Source of the DNA: Acanthamoeba lenticulata
Taxonomy: Eukaryota; Discosea; Longamoebia; Acanthamoebidae
NCBI GenBank assembly: GCA_002179805.1
Contig: NAVB01003185.1
Coordinates: 1-14,155, forward strand
Length of the DNA stretch: 14,155 nucleotides
Direction of reading: 5' to 3'
Shown one piece after another: positions 1 through 9,088 of the stretch (position 1 is its first letter; every line of letters begins with the position of its first letter). The position numbers and the translations under genes were made by a program. The notes below the pieces were generated by a model. The model was not told the origin of the DNA. It saw only the letters and a program-made list of their open reading frames with translations, and did no database searches.

Positions 1-1168
1 AAAAAAAAGAATAAACGCACCGCGGACGCGTCCGCGCGTCAGCAGCTTGACGGTCGGGCAGGGCATGCGGGGCGGGCCGCCGCTGGTGATGCGCAGCACT
101 TGATGCTGCTGCCTCTCGCGCACCTTTTTCGCGTCCCGGATGTCGGCCATCCCTGCCATGATAAGTCAAGGTAGGTCAGAGAAATGGAGACGATCTCGAG
201 AAGGGAGCGACGCACTGAGCTCGGCCTCGTCCTGCTCGTGCATGCAGAGGTAGAGCGTGTGGTTGGCCACGTCGTTGTAGACGCGGCGCTTCGTGGTGTC
301 GCTCACCACGGCGTAGGCCTTGGTCAGCAGCTGGAACATCTCCGTCGCCGTCTCGTTCTCGCTTCGGTCCGGGTGGTATCGCTGCCCGTACACGCGCGGT
401 CAGTGCGTGTGCGACGCGTGTGTGTGTGCGTGTGCGGAGTGGCGTACAAAGGCGGTCTTGCGGTACAAGAGCTTGAGCTGGTGGGCCAGCTTGGCGACGA
501 CGTCGTCCTCGCGCTGATCGAGCTCGACCATGCGCAGTTTAACGGCCTGAAGCAGGAACTCGTGCTCCAGCCGCCGCTCGTGGACGCAGGCCAGGAAGTG
601 CTCGGCCTCGGCCTCGCCACAGCTGGTGAGCATTGTCTCCCAGTCCTCCATGTACAGCTGCTGGTCGCTGCCTTCACCGGCGTCGGCGGAGGTGCTCGTG
701 GCTTGGCCGGCCAAGGCGGCCCGCTTGGCGCGGACCTTGCGGCGGCGGGCGCGTTCGCGCTTGTCCTCCTCGACGAGCTTGCGGCGAAGGTCGGCCATGT
801 TGCGGGTCAGCTGGGCCAGCTTGTCCCGCTGCCGCTTCTCGGCCTGGCGGTTCACCAGCACCTGCGCTCCGCCGCAGCTGTCGCCATCATCGTCGCCTTC
901 ATCGTCACTGCCGTGCCGCAGGCGCTGCAGCTTGGCCTCGACTTGCGCTGCCTCGCGCTGCTTGGCGCGGTACTTCTCCAGCAGGCTGGCCTTCATCTGC
1001 AGCGTGCACATATGGAGCGGTGTGTTGAGCGCTTTCATAGAGAAAGAGAAGATGAGGAGAGGAGGGGGGTGCCTGATGGTAGTGCAGCACTTTGGCCGTC
1101 TGGCGCACGGTGACGCTCAGCGTCTCGCGTGCGCCACGAAGCTGCTTCTCCTCCGCCACGAGGGTCAT
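1..1168 (-). CDS. J-domain (DnaJ/Hsp40-like) protein with N-terminal coiled coil, partial
   Basis: This is a probable Hsp70 co-chaperone. Exons, in sense order, are about 1168-1091 (or to 1073), 996-448, 381-216 and 152-21; an intron then runs off the window, so the C-terminus is missing. Donors are gtacgc, gtgcgt and gtgcgt, acceptors are cag, and phases agree. The frame gives about 180 charged residues rich in Lys, Arg and Glu (likely coiled coil) with an acidic DDEGDDDGD patch. J-domain helix II follows (LKLLYRKTAF), joined by splicing to RYHPDRS, which carries the HPD tripeptide that stimulates Hsp70 ATPase, and then helix III (MFQLLTKAYAVVSD). The J domain is thus about 210 residues in, not at the N-terminus. 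The start is unsure: 1168 is the first in-frame ATG of the first exon, but another upstream exon, or initiation at the ATG at 1038, is possible. The first intron could use a GT donor at 1090 or a GC donor at 1072. The subfamily was not recognised. Confidence 0.8.
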
Positions 1169-1546
1169 CACGGGGTGGTCCTTCTGCTTGATTCCCAGCA
1201 ATTGGTAGAAGAGCAGGGGTTCACCTTTTGTGCATCAAAAAGTGAGGCGTGAGAACAACTGTAGATGCGTTGCAGACTCGTTCTTTGAAAATGTTAAAGA
1301 ATGATGTTGACCAGGGAAAAGCGATACCAGTACTGCTCTCCATGGTTCTTGAAAGTCTTGCACCACAATAACGCTCAGCTGCCAACTTGCCTGCGCTTCC
1401 AGTTTGAATTTTGCATTTCCAGTCAGTGAAAGTGCTTTTTGAGTTTTTGCCTTTTCTTCCAATTTCTTTCTTTCTTGCATTGTCCCTTCGAAAAAAAAGA
1501 AAAACCTGCAAAAACAGCGGCGGGAGCCCGCCGCCGTTGACGGGCA
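1169..1546. other. Intergenic region between two minus-strand genes
   Basis: This AT-richer stretch should hold the 3' UTR of the ELAPOR-like gene and the promoter and 5' UTR of the J-domain gene. An open frame at 1235-1480 on the minus strand uses A/T-ending codons unlike the flanking genes and has no join I could make to the J-protein exons, so I do not call it a gene. A GC hairpin lies just after the ELAPOR-like stop codon. Confidence 0.5.
1517..1534 (-). repeat. GC-rich hairpin followed by T runs, 12 nt after a stop codon
   Basis: GCGGCGGG and CCCGCCGC are perfect inverted repeats separated by two bases. On the minus (sense) strand they are followed by TGTTTTTG and then further T runs. 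It looks like a pause or termination hairpin, but the context is eukaryotic, so any function is inference. Confidence 0.4.
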
Positions 1547-1791
1547 TCACTCGCGCTTGTAGAGGCGATCAAAATCCTCGGAGATGAGACGGTCGGTCGG
1601 TTCCCCTGCGGAGCTCACGTACTGAAGCTCGATCTCATTGTCGGGCGAGACCTTGACCGAGCCGCTGATGAGCTCGTACCGCCGCTGGAGCATGCGGTTG
1701 CGCACGCTCACCAGCGCCATCATGCCCAGCAGCACCGCCACGCCCACGCCGATCAGCGCCAGCGCGTACGCCGGGAACCGCACCTCGTCCA
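1547..1791 (-). other. Transmembrane helix and cytoplasmic tail of the ELAPOR-like protein
   Basis: The last exon holds a 24-residue hydrophobic helix (PAYALALIGVGVAVLLGMM onward) followed by basic RNRMLQRR, giving a cytoplasmic C-terminus by the positive-inside rule. The tail has YELI at residues 1970-1973, a Y-x-x-hydrophobic adaptor-type sorting motif about nine residues after the helix, and ends in an acidic/basic segment (SEDFDRLYKRE). Stop codon TGA is at 1549-1547. Confidence 0.85.
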
Positions 1792-4700
1792 CTACACCAC
1801 ACACACACACAAGACGTTGTCCTATTCAGCGGACCGTCGAGTCGGGGCTGTAGAGCGCTGCACAGGGAGGCGCACCGCAAGGCTCGATGGTGTCGGCAAA
1901 GGGTCGCGTGAGGGGCTCGACGCAGTCGACGTCCTCGTGAGGCACCCACATGGTCAAGCGCTTGCCCTCCTCGCAGTAGCCCGCCACCTTCTGGTAGTCG
2001 TCTGCGAATCGAAACAAGAAAAACAAAAACAAAAACAAAAACAAACAAACAAACAAACAAACAACAAAATCATCAAGATGTTGACGAGGTGGACTCGCTC
2101 GGGTTCAAGGCGCAAGGGCAGGGTTACCCGCGCCGCAGAGGCGACATGCGTAGATGCTGCGCCACCGGTAGACGCGGTGGCACTCGGCCAGCGGATCGTC
2201 CGCCGGTCCCACGGGCTCCGGCGCGCCGCGGCCGTGCTCCTTCGTCCCGCACTCAAAGTTGATGATCCTGCACGTGTGTGTGTGTGTGTGGGCCCAGCCC
2301 ACTGCGCGGGCAGCCAAGGGTCGGGGGCCAGACGTACGTCGATGCCGGCTGCTCAGCAGCCGAGCAGTTGGCCAAGACGAGGCCGGTCGTGGCGGCGGTG
2401 CCGTTGGCGGCCGCGGCGGCAGTGATGGCGGCCTGGAGCGGGGTGAAGACGAGTCGGAAGACGCCCGCGTCAAATTCCTCAAAGGCCGGCACGCTGCCGG
2501 CGTCAGTGCCGTTGGCCAGGTCCGTTCGCGAGCGCTCGCACACGTAGGGGTGGATGTAGCGCCCGGTGCTCGTGCGGCACACGTTGTCCATCAGCGGCTC
2601 GCAGAGCGACAGCACCAGTTCCGTGTTGGCCGCCGCCGTCATCGCGATGGGCCCGAGCCCGCCCCTGTGGTGTCAAGTGAGTCATAACAAGGGAAGGCCA
2701 TCGATCATAGGCGGGTTTGGACGCACCGCTGCTGGAGCGGGGCGAGGCTGTAGCGATGGCCAGAGGCCGGGCCGGTGAAAATGCAGCGCTGGGGCGCGGC
2801 ACAATAGGCGGCGCCCTCGCGGCTCACGGTGCCCGGCCCGCACGGCACGCACGCGCGGCTCCCCGCGGCGGCAAACGAGCCCGGCAGGCACGGCGCACAG
2901 GCCAGCGAGGCCTCGCGGCTCGGGTTGGCGTGGCCCGGCGGACACATGCGGCACCCGCTGGCGCCCTCGGTCGGGCTAAAGGTGCCCTCGCCGCAGGCCT
3001 TGAGGCTCCACTCGACGGCCCCGCCCGCGCTGGCCCCGAGCGCCTGCACTCGTCGCACCATCGCCTGCACGAGAGACACATCATCATGAGGACGATGATG
3101 ATGATGATGAGCATCAAGCAAGGGGCCGTACGCGGGTGGAGCCTGGCGCGCCGCTGTCCTGGTGGAAGCTCCACACGAGCCGCGCGCGGCCGGCCGGGAG
3201 GAAGCGCGTGCTGGTGTGCCAGACCCCGCGGCCCGGCGGGACATAGGGCAGGTCGGTGACGAGCTCGTCGTTGACAAAGAAGAGGAGGCCGTGCGAGGCC
3301 GACGACGTCGTGGTATTGACCTCCTCGGTCTTGCCCGTGTGGTCGAGCGCGTACTCGAAGCTGAACTCGCCGTCGGTCTCCATTTCGACCTCGAGCGCGA
3401 CGAACGAGTCGACATGGCCCGCGTTCACGCCCGAGTCCATGTGGTCTCCGCGCCATCGCCAGCCCCTGCGATCACGCGTCAGGTGCGAGGCATGCCAAGA
3501 ATGTGAGTTATGTCACAGCACGAGATCAGTGCATGCATGCACGAGGGGGAAAGGGCGGACCCGGAGGCGCAGATGCCCGAGCCGACGGCGCTGCAGTTGG
3601 TGCTCCAGCGCTTGTCGCTGCCGCTGGCTGTCCACTCGTTGATGAGCGGCCCGACGACCCCCGAGGAGGAGGAGGAGGAGGAGAGGCTCGGGTGGTCCGG
3701 GTAGAGGTGGGTCAGCAGCTTGACGGCGGCATAGCCCGGCGGGGCCTTTTGGCACGCGCGGGCGGTCGCGTTGTAGAAACGGCCGCTCGGGCACTCGGCG
3801 CAGCTGACCGCCGGCGTGCCGCCGCCGCTGTCGGCCACCGCGTAGGCGCCCGGTGGGCAGGTGCACGACACGCGCGCCGAGGTGTCGGCAAAGACGTTTG
3901 CGCGGTCGAGGCACACGCGGGGCTCGAGCTGCACGAGCTTGCGCCTCCTCGTGCCGTTGGGGCACGTCATAGCGTCATCCCCGCCGTCCATTCCATCGTC
4001 TTCTTCAGATCCATTCTCAACAGCGTCGCCATTTTCATCATCCTCGCCCTCCATGTCGCCACCATCCGCTCCCTTGCCGACGTCATCGTCCCGCTCGACC
4101 TCGTCGACTTCGTAAAAGTCGGCGCGCGTGCAGTTGGGCCGCGGCAGGCACGTGACGCCGTCGAGCGAGTAGTGGTCGTCCTCGCACGGTGCGCACTCGG
4201 AGGCGCCGCTTCGATCCGCGGGCGTGTGGTGGTCCAGCGGACACCGCACGCAGGCCTCGGCCCCGAACCGCGGCGCGGCCGAGCCCGCCGGGCAGGACTC
4301 GCACCACGTTGGCGCATAGTCGGCGCCCCACACGCGCACATGGGCCAGCTCGGCCGCGTTGCCCCGGTGGGCGGGCTGCGACGCCGATCCGCCGGTGAAG
4401 GTCCACTGCAGGTAATGCGTGCCGCGCTCCACCGGGAAGACCACGTTTTCCCTGCGCAGCCGCGTGAGTCATTGCCGCAATGGCGCAACTCGACATTTCT
4501 GGGACGGCTCCTGGTACCAAGTGAGAGAGCTGGTGGCGTTGCGGGCCAGCCGCTGGTCGTTGTCGACGAAAAAGGCCAGGGCGCTGCGGGACGAGCTCGA
4601 GTGGAGCTTGAAGCTGAACCCGACGGAGCCCTCCACCAGGAAATGGAAGCGCGCCCGCAGGACCGACGGCGCGTCGCTGCCATCGGCCGCGACGCCGCTG

Positions 4701-7700
4701 CGAAGGACGGTCTTGCCATTGGCCCCGGCCGCCGCTCGCCAGCCCGTCGCTGTCACCGTCGAGGCCGAGGTGTTGTTCGCTGTCGTCGACGTCTTCAAGC
4801 TGGCTGCGGCCAAGCTCAGCAGCGGCGCCCAGGTGCCATCGCCGTAGGCCATGCCGGCGCCCACGCTGTAGTGGCCGGGCGCGCACGGCAGGCACTCGGC
4901 GCTGTCGGCCGGTAGGTGCTCGCCCGGCAAGCACGTCTGCAGGTCCAGCAGGCCTGTGTGTGTGCGCAGGAGTCAGCCGAAACCGCTGAAGACCCTCCCG
5001 GGGGGGACGGTCATAAACGAACCGCAAGGCTCGGCGGTGGTGGCCGGCAGGGCGAGGCCGCCGTGGCAGCGCTGCGGCCGGGGCTCCTCGAACCAGCTCC
5101 ACACCTTGGGCCGCGTGCCGTTGACGCACTTGCCATAGGTAAAGACCATGTCGGCCCTCGTGCACAGCGGGCACTGCCAGACACGCACAAGCACGCACAA
5201 AGATGAGCTCCTTCCTTTGCTGGCCGGGGTCGGCTTGGGCGACGCACGGCGTAGAGGGACCGCCAGCGGAACTGGTGGTGGCAAACGGGGTTCTCGCGAA
5301 CAAACTCGGGCGCGCCAACGCCCGCGCGCGGATCGCAGATGAAGTTGATGGTCGTTATGCGCAGGTCGGTGGCGCTCTTGGTGGCGCCCATCGGCGGCGG
5401 GTGGAGCCCCGGCAGCCCGACCGGGCTCCAGCACTCGCCCCGCGTGAAGTTGAGCCGGAAGCCCTCGGCCAAGGCGGCCTGGCGCGAGACGTCGCTCGTG
5501 ACGTCGCCCGCGTCGATGTAGTTGTTGTCAAAGCTCATCTCGATGCCCAGGCTCGCCGCGCTGCCATTGGGAAACACGACGCAGCCAAAGCCGACTTGAC
5601 CGCCGCCGCTGCCGCCACAAGGGCTGTGCGCCACCTGGCGCGTGCCCACGTTGATGTAGTACTTGAGGCCGCGCTCGCCCGTCACCGGGCCGTAGGGCTT
5701 GTTGTGCCTGGTCGTGGCCGTTAGCCAATCCCAAGCGGCAGCCTTGAGCCAACGCACGCGCAGTCAAGCCACATGAGCCGAGAAGCGGGCCACGCACCTC
5801 ACGAGCGGCGAGACGTCAAAGGTGATGTTGCGCATGCTTGATGATGACGATGACGACGACGACGACGAAGAGAACGAAGTCCCGAGTTCGATTTTGGTGC
5901 TGTAGGTGAGCCCCACGGAGCAGCTGGTCGCGCCCTTGCCGCTGGTCGTGCCCTTGCCGCACGCCAGGCAGCCCGACCCGGCGACGGGGCTGTAGGTGCC
6001 CGCCGGGCACAGGGAGCAGACCGTGGCCCCGGCCCGGCCCGTCGACGAGCCCGCGGGGCAGGGCCGGCAGTCGGCGCCCAGCTCGGAGCTGACGTGGCCC
6101 AGCGGGCACTCGGCGCACGTGGGCGCCGAGCCCGCGGTCGTGCCCTGCACCGTGATCAACTGCACGACACGCGACGATAAGCCGCAGCTCGACGAGAAGG
6201 AGAAGCTCGAGCTCAAGCTCGAGCTCCAAGTTGGTAATACGGACCGAGAGGGAGGCATGGTCGACAGAGGCGGCGCCGGTGCGGTGGGTGGTAAAGGTCC
6301 ACAGGAGGGTCTGGTTGCCCGGCAGGAGGTAGTACTCGACCTCGTCGTCCTCGCCCACGAAGAACTCGCCCAGGACGTGCCCCGACACGGCAAACTCAAA
6401 GCGGCAGCGCTCGCGACACGCCAGCGCAAAGCCAAACAGGATCTTGCCGCCCAGCGAGCCCACCTGGACGTCCATTTGGAGCGACGACTGCGCGTAGCGG
6501 CCGTGCCCGTGGCCCGAGTCCATGAACGTGTCGTGCAACTCCCAGCCCCTGTCCTCCCCCAAGGTGCAAGCACACATGCTCAGCGGCAGCAAGCTGGAGC
6601 CAACGAAGAAGCCGATCATCGTCGTACGGTGTGGCGCAGCGGCCGGTGCAAAAGGTCGAGAGGCCCGGGAGGTCGGCCCAGCGGGTGAAGTTGCTAAAGT
6701 GGAGCATGCGCATCGGCACCTCGCCCGGCGGGCACGGCTCGCAGGGCGCGCCGCCGCGGCTCCGGTAGCCCGGCGGGCAGCCGCGGCAGTCGGCCTCGCC
6801 CTCTGGCCTGAACTCGCCCGGCGGGCAGCGCCCATCTGCCGAACACACCAGACGCGGTCACGACGAGCAAGCGGGGCCACAATGAAGGCGTGGGAAGAGG
6901 TCGTGAGTTGCTCGCGCGTACTGCAGGGCAGCCCGTCAAGCGCGGCCGGAGGGTTGACCGTGGACTTGTCGCAGATGACCGGCTCGAGCCACCGCAGCTC
7001 CGCCGATCGCGTGCCGTTGGCCACGCTGCAGGCCGTGTAGTCGTAGACGTACGCGAGCTCCGTGCAGGCTGGGGTGTCACGTGGTCCCAACCGACGAGTG
7101 TGAGACGAGTCTCTGATTGGTGAAACGCGTTCGTTGTCGACACGAGGGGTGGTTCGTGCCTTCACGCGGGCGGCAAGCGGTGGAGCCCGGCACGGCGTAG
7201 GTCTCGGGTGGGCACGGCGTGCACGCGGCGCTGCCCGCTACGGGGGGCACCGAGTTGGCCGGGCAGGGCACGCATTGGCCGGCCCCAGGCGCCGACGAGG
7301 TGCCAGGCGGGCACGGTGTGCATGCCCCGTCCTGCGCGTACCGCAGGCCGCCCAGCTCGATGTCCTGTCCCCCGCCAACCATCACCTGATCAGGCCGGCC
7401 GCAAAGAACGACGACGACGACGACGACTGACGACTGACGTACGGAGATGATGGCCTCGTCGAGGCCTGCGCTCTGGCCCTCGTCCTTGGCGTAGACCCAC
7501 ATGAGGAGGTGGTTGCCGCGCGAGACGTTGAAGGTGAGCGTGGTGAACCGATTGACGTCGCTCTGGAGGTCCATCATCTGCCTGCCGTCGATGAAGAACA
7601 GGAGCCCGTCGGCGCCCGCCTCGGAACTGGCCTGGAAGGTGAACGTCACGTAGCCCGGCTCGATAAACTGCGCTCATCATCCAAATAAAGCGTCTTACAA

Positions 7701-9088
7701 TCCAGTGATCATCATCCTTTAGACGAAATGATCAAGAATTCGACGTACGCTGAGGCCGGCCTCGAGCACGGACTGCTGATTGTGGCCGGTCCAGCCCGAA
7801 TCGATGAAGCCCTCGGCGTCGATGGCCCAGCCCGTGCAAGCCGAGCCCGCCGGCAGGCGCTCGCCTTGCACGTCGGTGCAGTAGGTATTGAAGGGCAGCG
7901 TCGAGTTGAGCCGGTCGCTCGAATCCCACAAGGCGAGCCGGATCGCGCGGCCCGAGCTGTAGGTCCCCGCCGGGCAGGTGCTGCACTGCTGCGCGCCCCA
8001 CGGCAGGTACTTTCCCTCGTCGCACTCGATCCCTGCACGCGCGCACGTGCGAGCATGCTTGGAATTCTTTCTGGTCTCGACACACACACGTGTGGGCGAG
8101 CGACGTACGGCAGGGCAGGTTGAGGACGGGCGCCGGGAGGTGGCGGCAGTCGGCGGCCAGCGGGACGAAGACCAGCGATCGCGTGCCGGTCTGCTCGATG
8201 CACCGCGTGTACTGCCGTCCGAGCGACTCCAGCTCGCAGCCTGTGTTGTTGTCGTTGTTGTTGTTGTTGAGTCTCGAGTAGGCCAAGGGGTGCACGCGTA
8301 CGTACCCGGCTCGAGCGGGAAGCAGATGCCGGACTCGGTCTGGATCTGCACGTCGAAAAGCGCAGCAAAGTGCATCCGACAGAAGTGCATGGCCGACGGA
8401 TAGACCAGCCGCACCTTCTGGCCGGACCCGCGGACGATGACGTCCCTGCAGGACTGGAAGAGGCGGGTGCAGTACTCGTCGCACAGGTCCAGCTGGATCT
8501 CTTCCAGGGGACCTTCTTCCTCTTCCTTTTCTTCTTGTCCGATCTTCTCTGCGCCAACGGCGGCTTGTCGTTCGGGCTTGCCCGAGACGAGGGCGGGCCA
8601 GACGCGCACGATGCCCCGCATGCCGGCCATGCAGGGCACGCACCGGAGACGGTCCAGCTCGCGCTGGCAGGCGCTTGTGTCGAGGCTGGTGCCGTTGAGC
8701 ACGAGCGTCGTGTCGAGATGCACGCTGATGTCGTCCATGCGCTGTGCGATGCCCGTCATGTAGTCGGGCGTGCAGCAGGACCTCGACAGTCCGCACGCGT
8801 TCTCTGACGAGTTCCACTTTGTGTGGACAGACGACATGTGAGAACGAAGTATAGGAGAGGAAGAGAAGGAAAGAGAAGAAGCCCAAGTACTTGCTGAGGT
8901 TGGAGGTAGATTGTGGAGTTGTCAAACGAGGTGGCCGCAAAAGGGCAGACGTCATCCATCTGGTTGCCTGATTCGGCATGCGCGCAAAGGAGAGCGAGGG
9001 AAAGAGCAAAGCAGAGCAAAAATGCCTCCTTCAAGCCGAAAAGCCCTGCGAGAAGGCGAGCACCGGGACCGGGTCTCGTGCGCCTCAT
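1547..9088 (-). CDS. ELAPOR-like type I membrane protein with tandemly duplicated ectodomain (20 exons, about 2012 aa)
   Basis: Exons, in sense order: 9088-8891, 8816-8306, 8240-8109, 8032-7749, 7667-7443, 7385-7166, 7068-6922, 6835-6628, 6548-6245, 6159-5798, 5707-5248, 5173-5023, 4953-4518, 4451-3561, 3465-3132, 3064-2727, 2664-2338, 2267-2128, 2001-1876, 1791-1547. They total 6039 nt with every junction GT-AG and in phase. Order of parts: signal peptide (residues 1-38), folate-receptor/HHIP-like domain (67-280), two ELAPOR-type ectodomain copies (about 281-1067 and 1068-1931), one transmembrane helix (1938-1961) and a 51-residue tail. Family signatures are repeated CPPG/CPAG GCC2_GCC3-type Cys motifs, units of the form C-x-D-Y-x-Y-x-C-x-x-G-x-R-W-x-x-P-x-x-C, lectin-like GW...DSG segments and two MRH-like regions. 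Animal ELAPORs, about 1000 residues long, act in endosomes, lysosomes and autophagy; the same role here is inference. The start is the first ATG, directly before the signal peptide. Confidence 0.9.
1798..1811. repeat. (CA)7 microsatellite in intron 19 of the ELAPOR-like gene
   Basis: A run of CA dinucleotides lies just inside the 3' end of the intron; in the sense direction it is TG-rich, shortly before the acceptor gtgtag. Confidence 0.75.
2012..2066. repeat. (AAAAAC)n/(AAAC)n tract in intron 18 of the ELAPOR-like gene
   Basis: On the sense (minus) strand this reads as GTTTTT and GTTT repeats immediately before the acceptor tcgcag at about 2002-2007, so it can serve as the polypyrimidine tract. 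The intron is the longest of the gene (126 nt), mainly because of this tract. Confidence 0.8.
2274..2290. repeat. (GT)n microsatellite in intron 17 of the ELAPOR-like gene
   Basis: GT dinucleotides occupy the intron just before its acceptor; in the sense direction the run reads CA repeats followed by cgtgcag. Confidence 0.75.
3094..3108. repeat. (GAT)5 microsatellite in intron 15 of the ELAPOR-like gene
   Basis: Five GAT units lie in the intron; the sense strand reads ATC repeats, pyrimidine-rich, upstream of the acceptor gtgcag. Confidence 0.75.
3971..4111 (-). other. Acidic low-complexity insert inside unit D3
   Basis: Forty-seven in-frame codons (residues about 1327-1373), rich in Asp, Glu and Gly with almost no positive charge after the first few residues, split the otherwise conserved D unit between DFYEV and MTCPNGTRRR. 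They use more A/T-ending codons than the flanks. No AG acceptor lies at the right-hand junction, so this is read as coding and not as an intron. Confidence 0.6.
5023..8032 (-). other. First ELAPOR-type ectodomain copy (about residues 281-1067)
   Basis: Parts in order: CPAGTYSSGRAIR...W opening and GWAIDAEGFIDSG lectin-like unit R1 (exons 4-5, with GLLFFIDGRQ); GCC2_GCC3-type repeats (exon 6, CPPGTSSAPG); unit D1 (exon 7, YDYTAC...RWLEPVIC); second lectin-like unit R2 opening GWELHDTFMDSG (exons 8-9); a further Cys-rich stretch (exon 10); an MRH-like domain (exons 10-11) ending FRWRSLYA; and unit D2 (exon 12, CPLCTRADMVFTYGKC...RPQRC). The order R-D-R-MRH-D matches a whole animal ELAPOR ectodomain. 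A run of 12 serines (about residues 843-854) sits just before the MRH-like domain. Confidence 0.8.
7408..7425. repeat. (ACG)6 microsatellite in intron 5 of the ELAPOR-like gene
   Basis: Six ACG units lie in a 57-nt intron, the shortest in the gene; the sense strand reads CGT repeats between the donor gtacgt and the acceptor atcag. Confidence 0.75.
8109..8816 (-). other. Folate-receptor/HHIP-like Cys-rich domain (residues 67-280)
   Basis: Exons 2 and 3 encode a cysteine pattern typical of the folate-receptor-like fold: SCCTPDY near the start, C-x-x-E-L-x-x-L-x-C-x-P-C in the middle, then DLCDEYCTRLFQSC and a closing GICFP. The order and spacing look closest to the N-terminal domain of HHIP/HHIPL proteins. 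A Glu/Lys-rich loop (about residues 147-170) interrupts the domain before LDLCDEYC. Ligand binding cannot be judged from the sequence. Animal ELAPORs, as I know them, lack this domain. Confidence 0.7.
8245..8268. repeat. (GTT)n microsatellite in intron 2 of the ELAPOR-like gene
   Basis: GTT units with one GTC interruption; the sense strand reads AAC repeats running directly into the acceptor acacag. Confidence 0.75.
8891..9088 (-). other. Signal peptide exon of the ELAPOR-like protein
   Basis: The first 66 residues begin MRRTRPGPG (basic), continue with a hydrophobic stretch from about residue 12 to 35 (AFLLCFALSLALLC) and have a likely cleavage site after AHA at 38. Mature sequence with an N-glycosylation site (NST) follows. 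This directs the protein into the secretory pathway and fits the single C-terminal membrane helix (type I topology). Confidence 0.85.

Larger units (their letters stand above)
1876..4953 (-). other. Second ELAPOR-type ectodomain copy (about residues 1068-1931)
   Basis: Parts in order: CAPGHYSVGAGM...W opening and unit R3 (exons 13-14, with LAFFVDND); Cys-rich repeats; unit D3 (NCTRADFYEV...MTCPNGTRRR...LEPRVC) split by an acidic insert; unit R4 (exon 15, GWRWRGDHMDSG and GLLFFVNDEL); GCC2_GCC3-type repeats (exon 16, CPPGHANPS, CLPGSFAAAG); an MRH-like domain (exons 16-18) ending YRWRSIYACRLC; and unit D4 (exon 19, ADDYQKVAGYC...MWVPHEDVDC). The endings of the two MRH-like domains match closely (INFxC ... 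FRWRSLYAC against YRWRSIYAC), and an intron interrupts both near that point, although at slightly different codons. Confidence 0.8.

Noticed and set aside
184..1113. 309-codon open frame on the plus strand
   Set aside because: It is antisense to the J-domain exons, crosses their introns, and gives a biased low-complexity product that follows from GC-rich codons on the other strand.
1235..1480. 81-codon minus-strand open frame between the J-domain and ELAPOR-like genes
   Set aside because: Codons are A/T-ending unlike the neighbours, no family features are seen, and it cannot be spliced in phase to the J-protein exons with the donors I could find.
3971..4111. Acidic stretch of exon 14 as an unannotated intron
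   Set aside because: The frame stays open, the length is a multiple of three, and no AG acceptor occurs at the right-hand boundary; RNA data could still change this.
3503..4915. 470-codon open frame on the plus strand, the longest in the window
   Set aside because: It is antisense to exons 13-14 of the ELAPOR-like gene. The minus-strand reading has Cys-rich domain motifs and correct splice joins, while the plus reading is Ala/Arg/Gly-rich with no domain signature.
7408..7425. Short tandem arrays considered as CRISPR-like or mobile-element repeats
   Set aside because: They are simple trinucleotide microsatellites inside introns without spacers or element ends.
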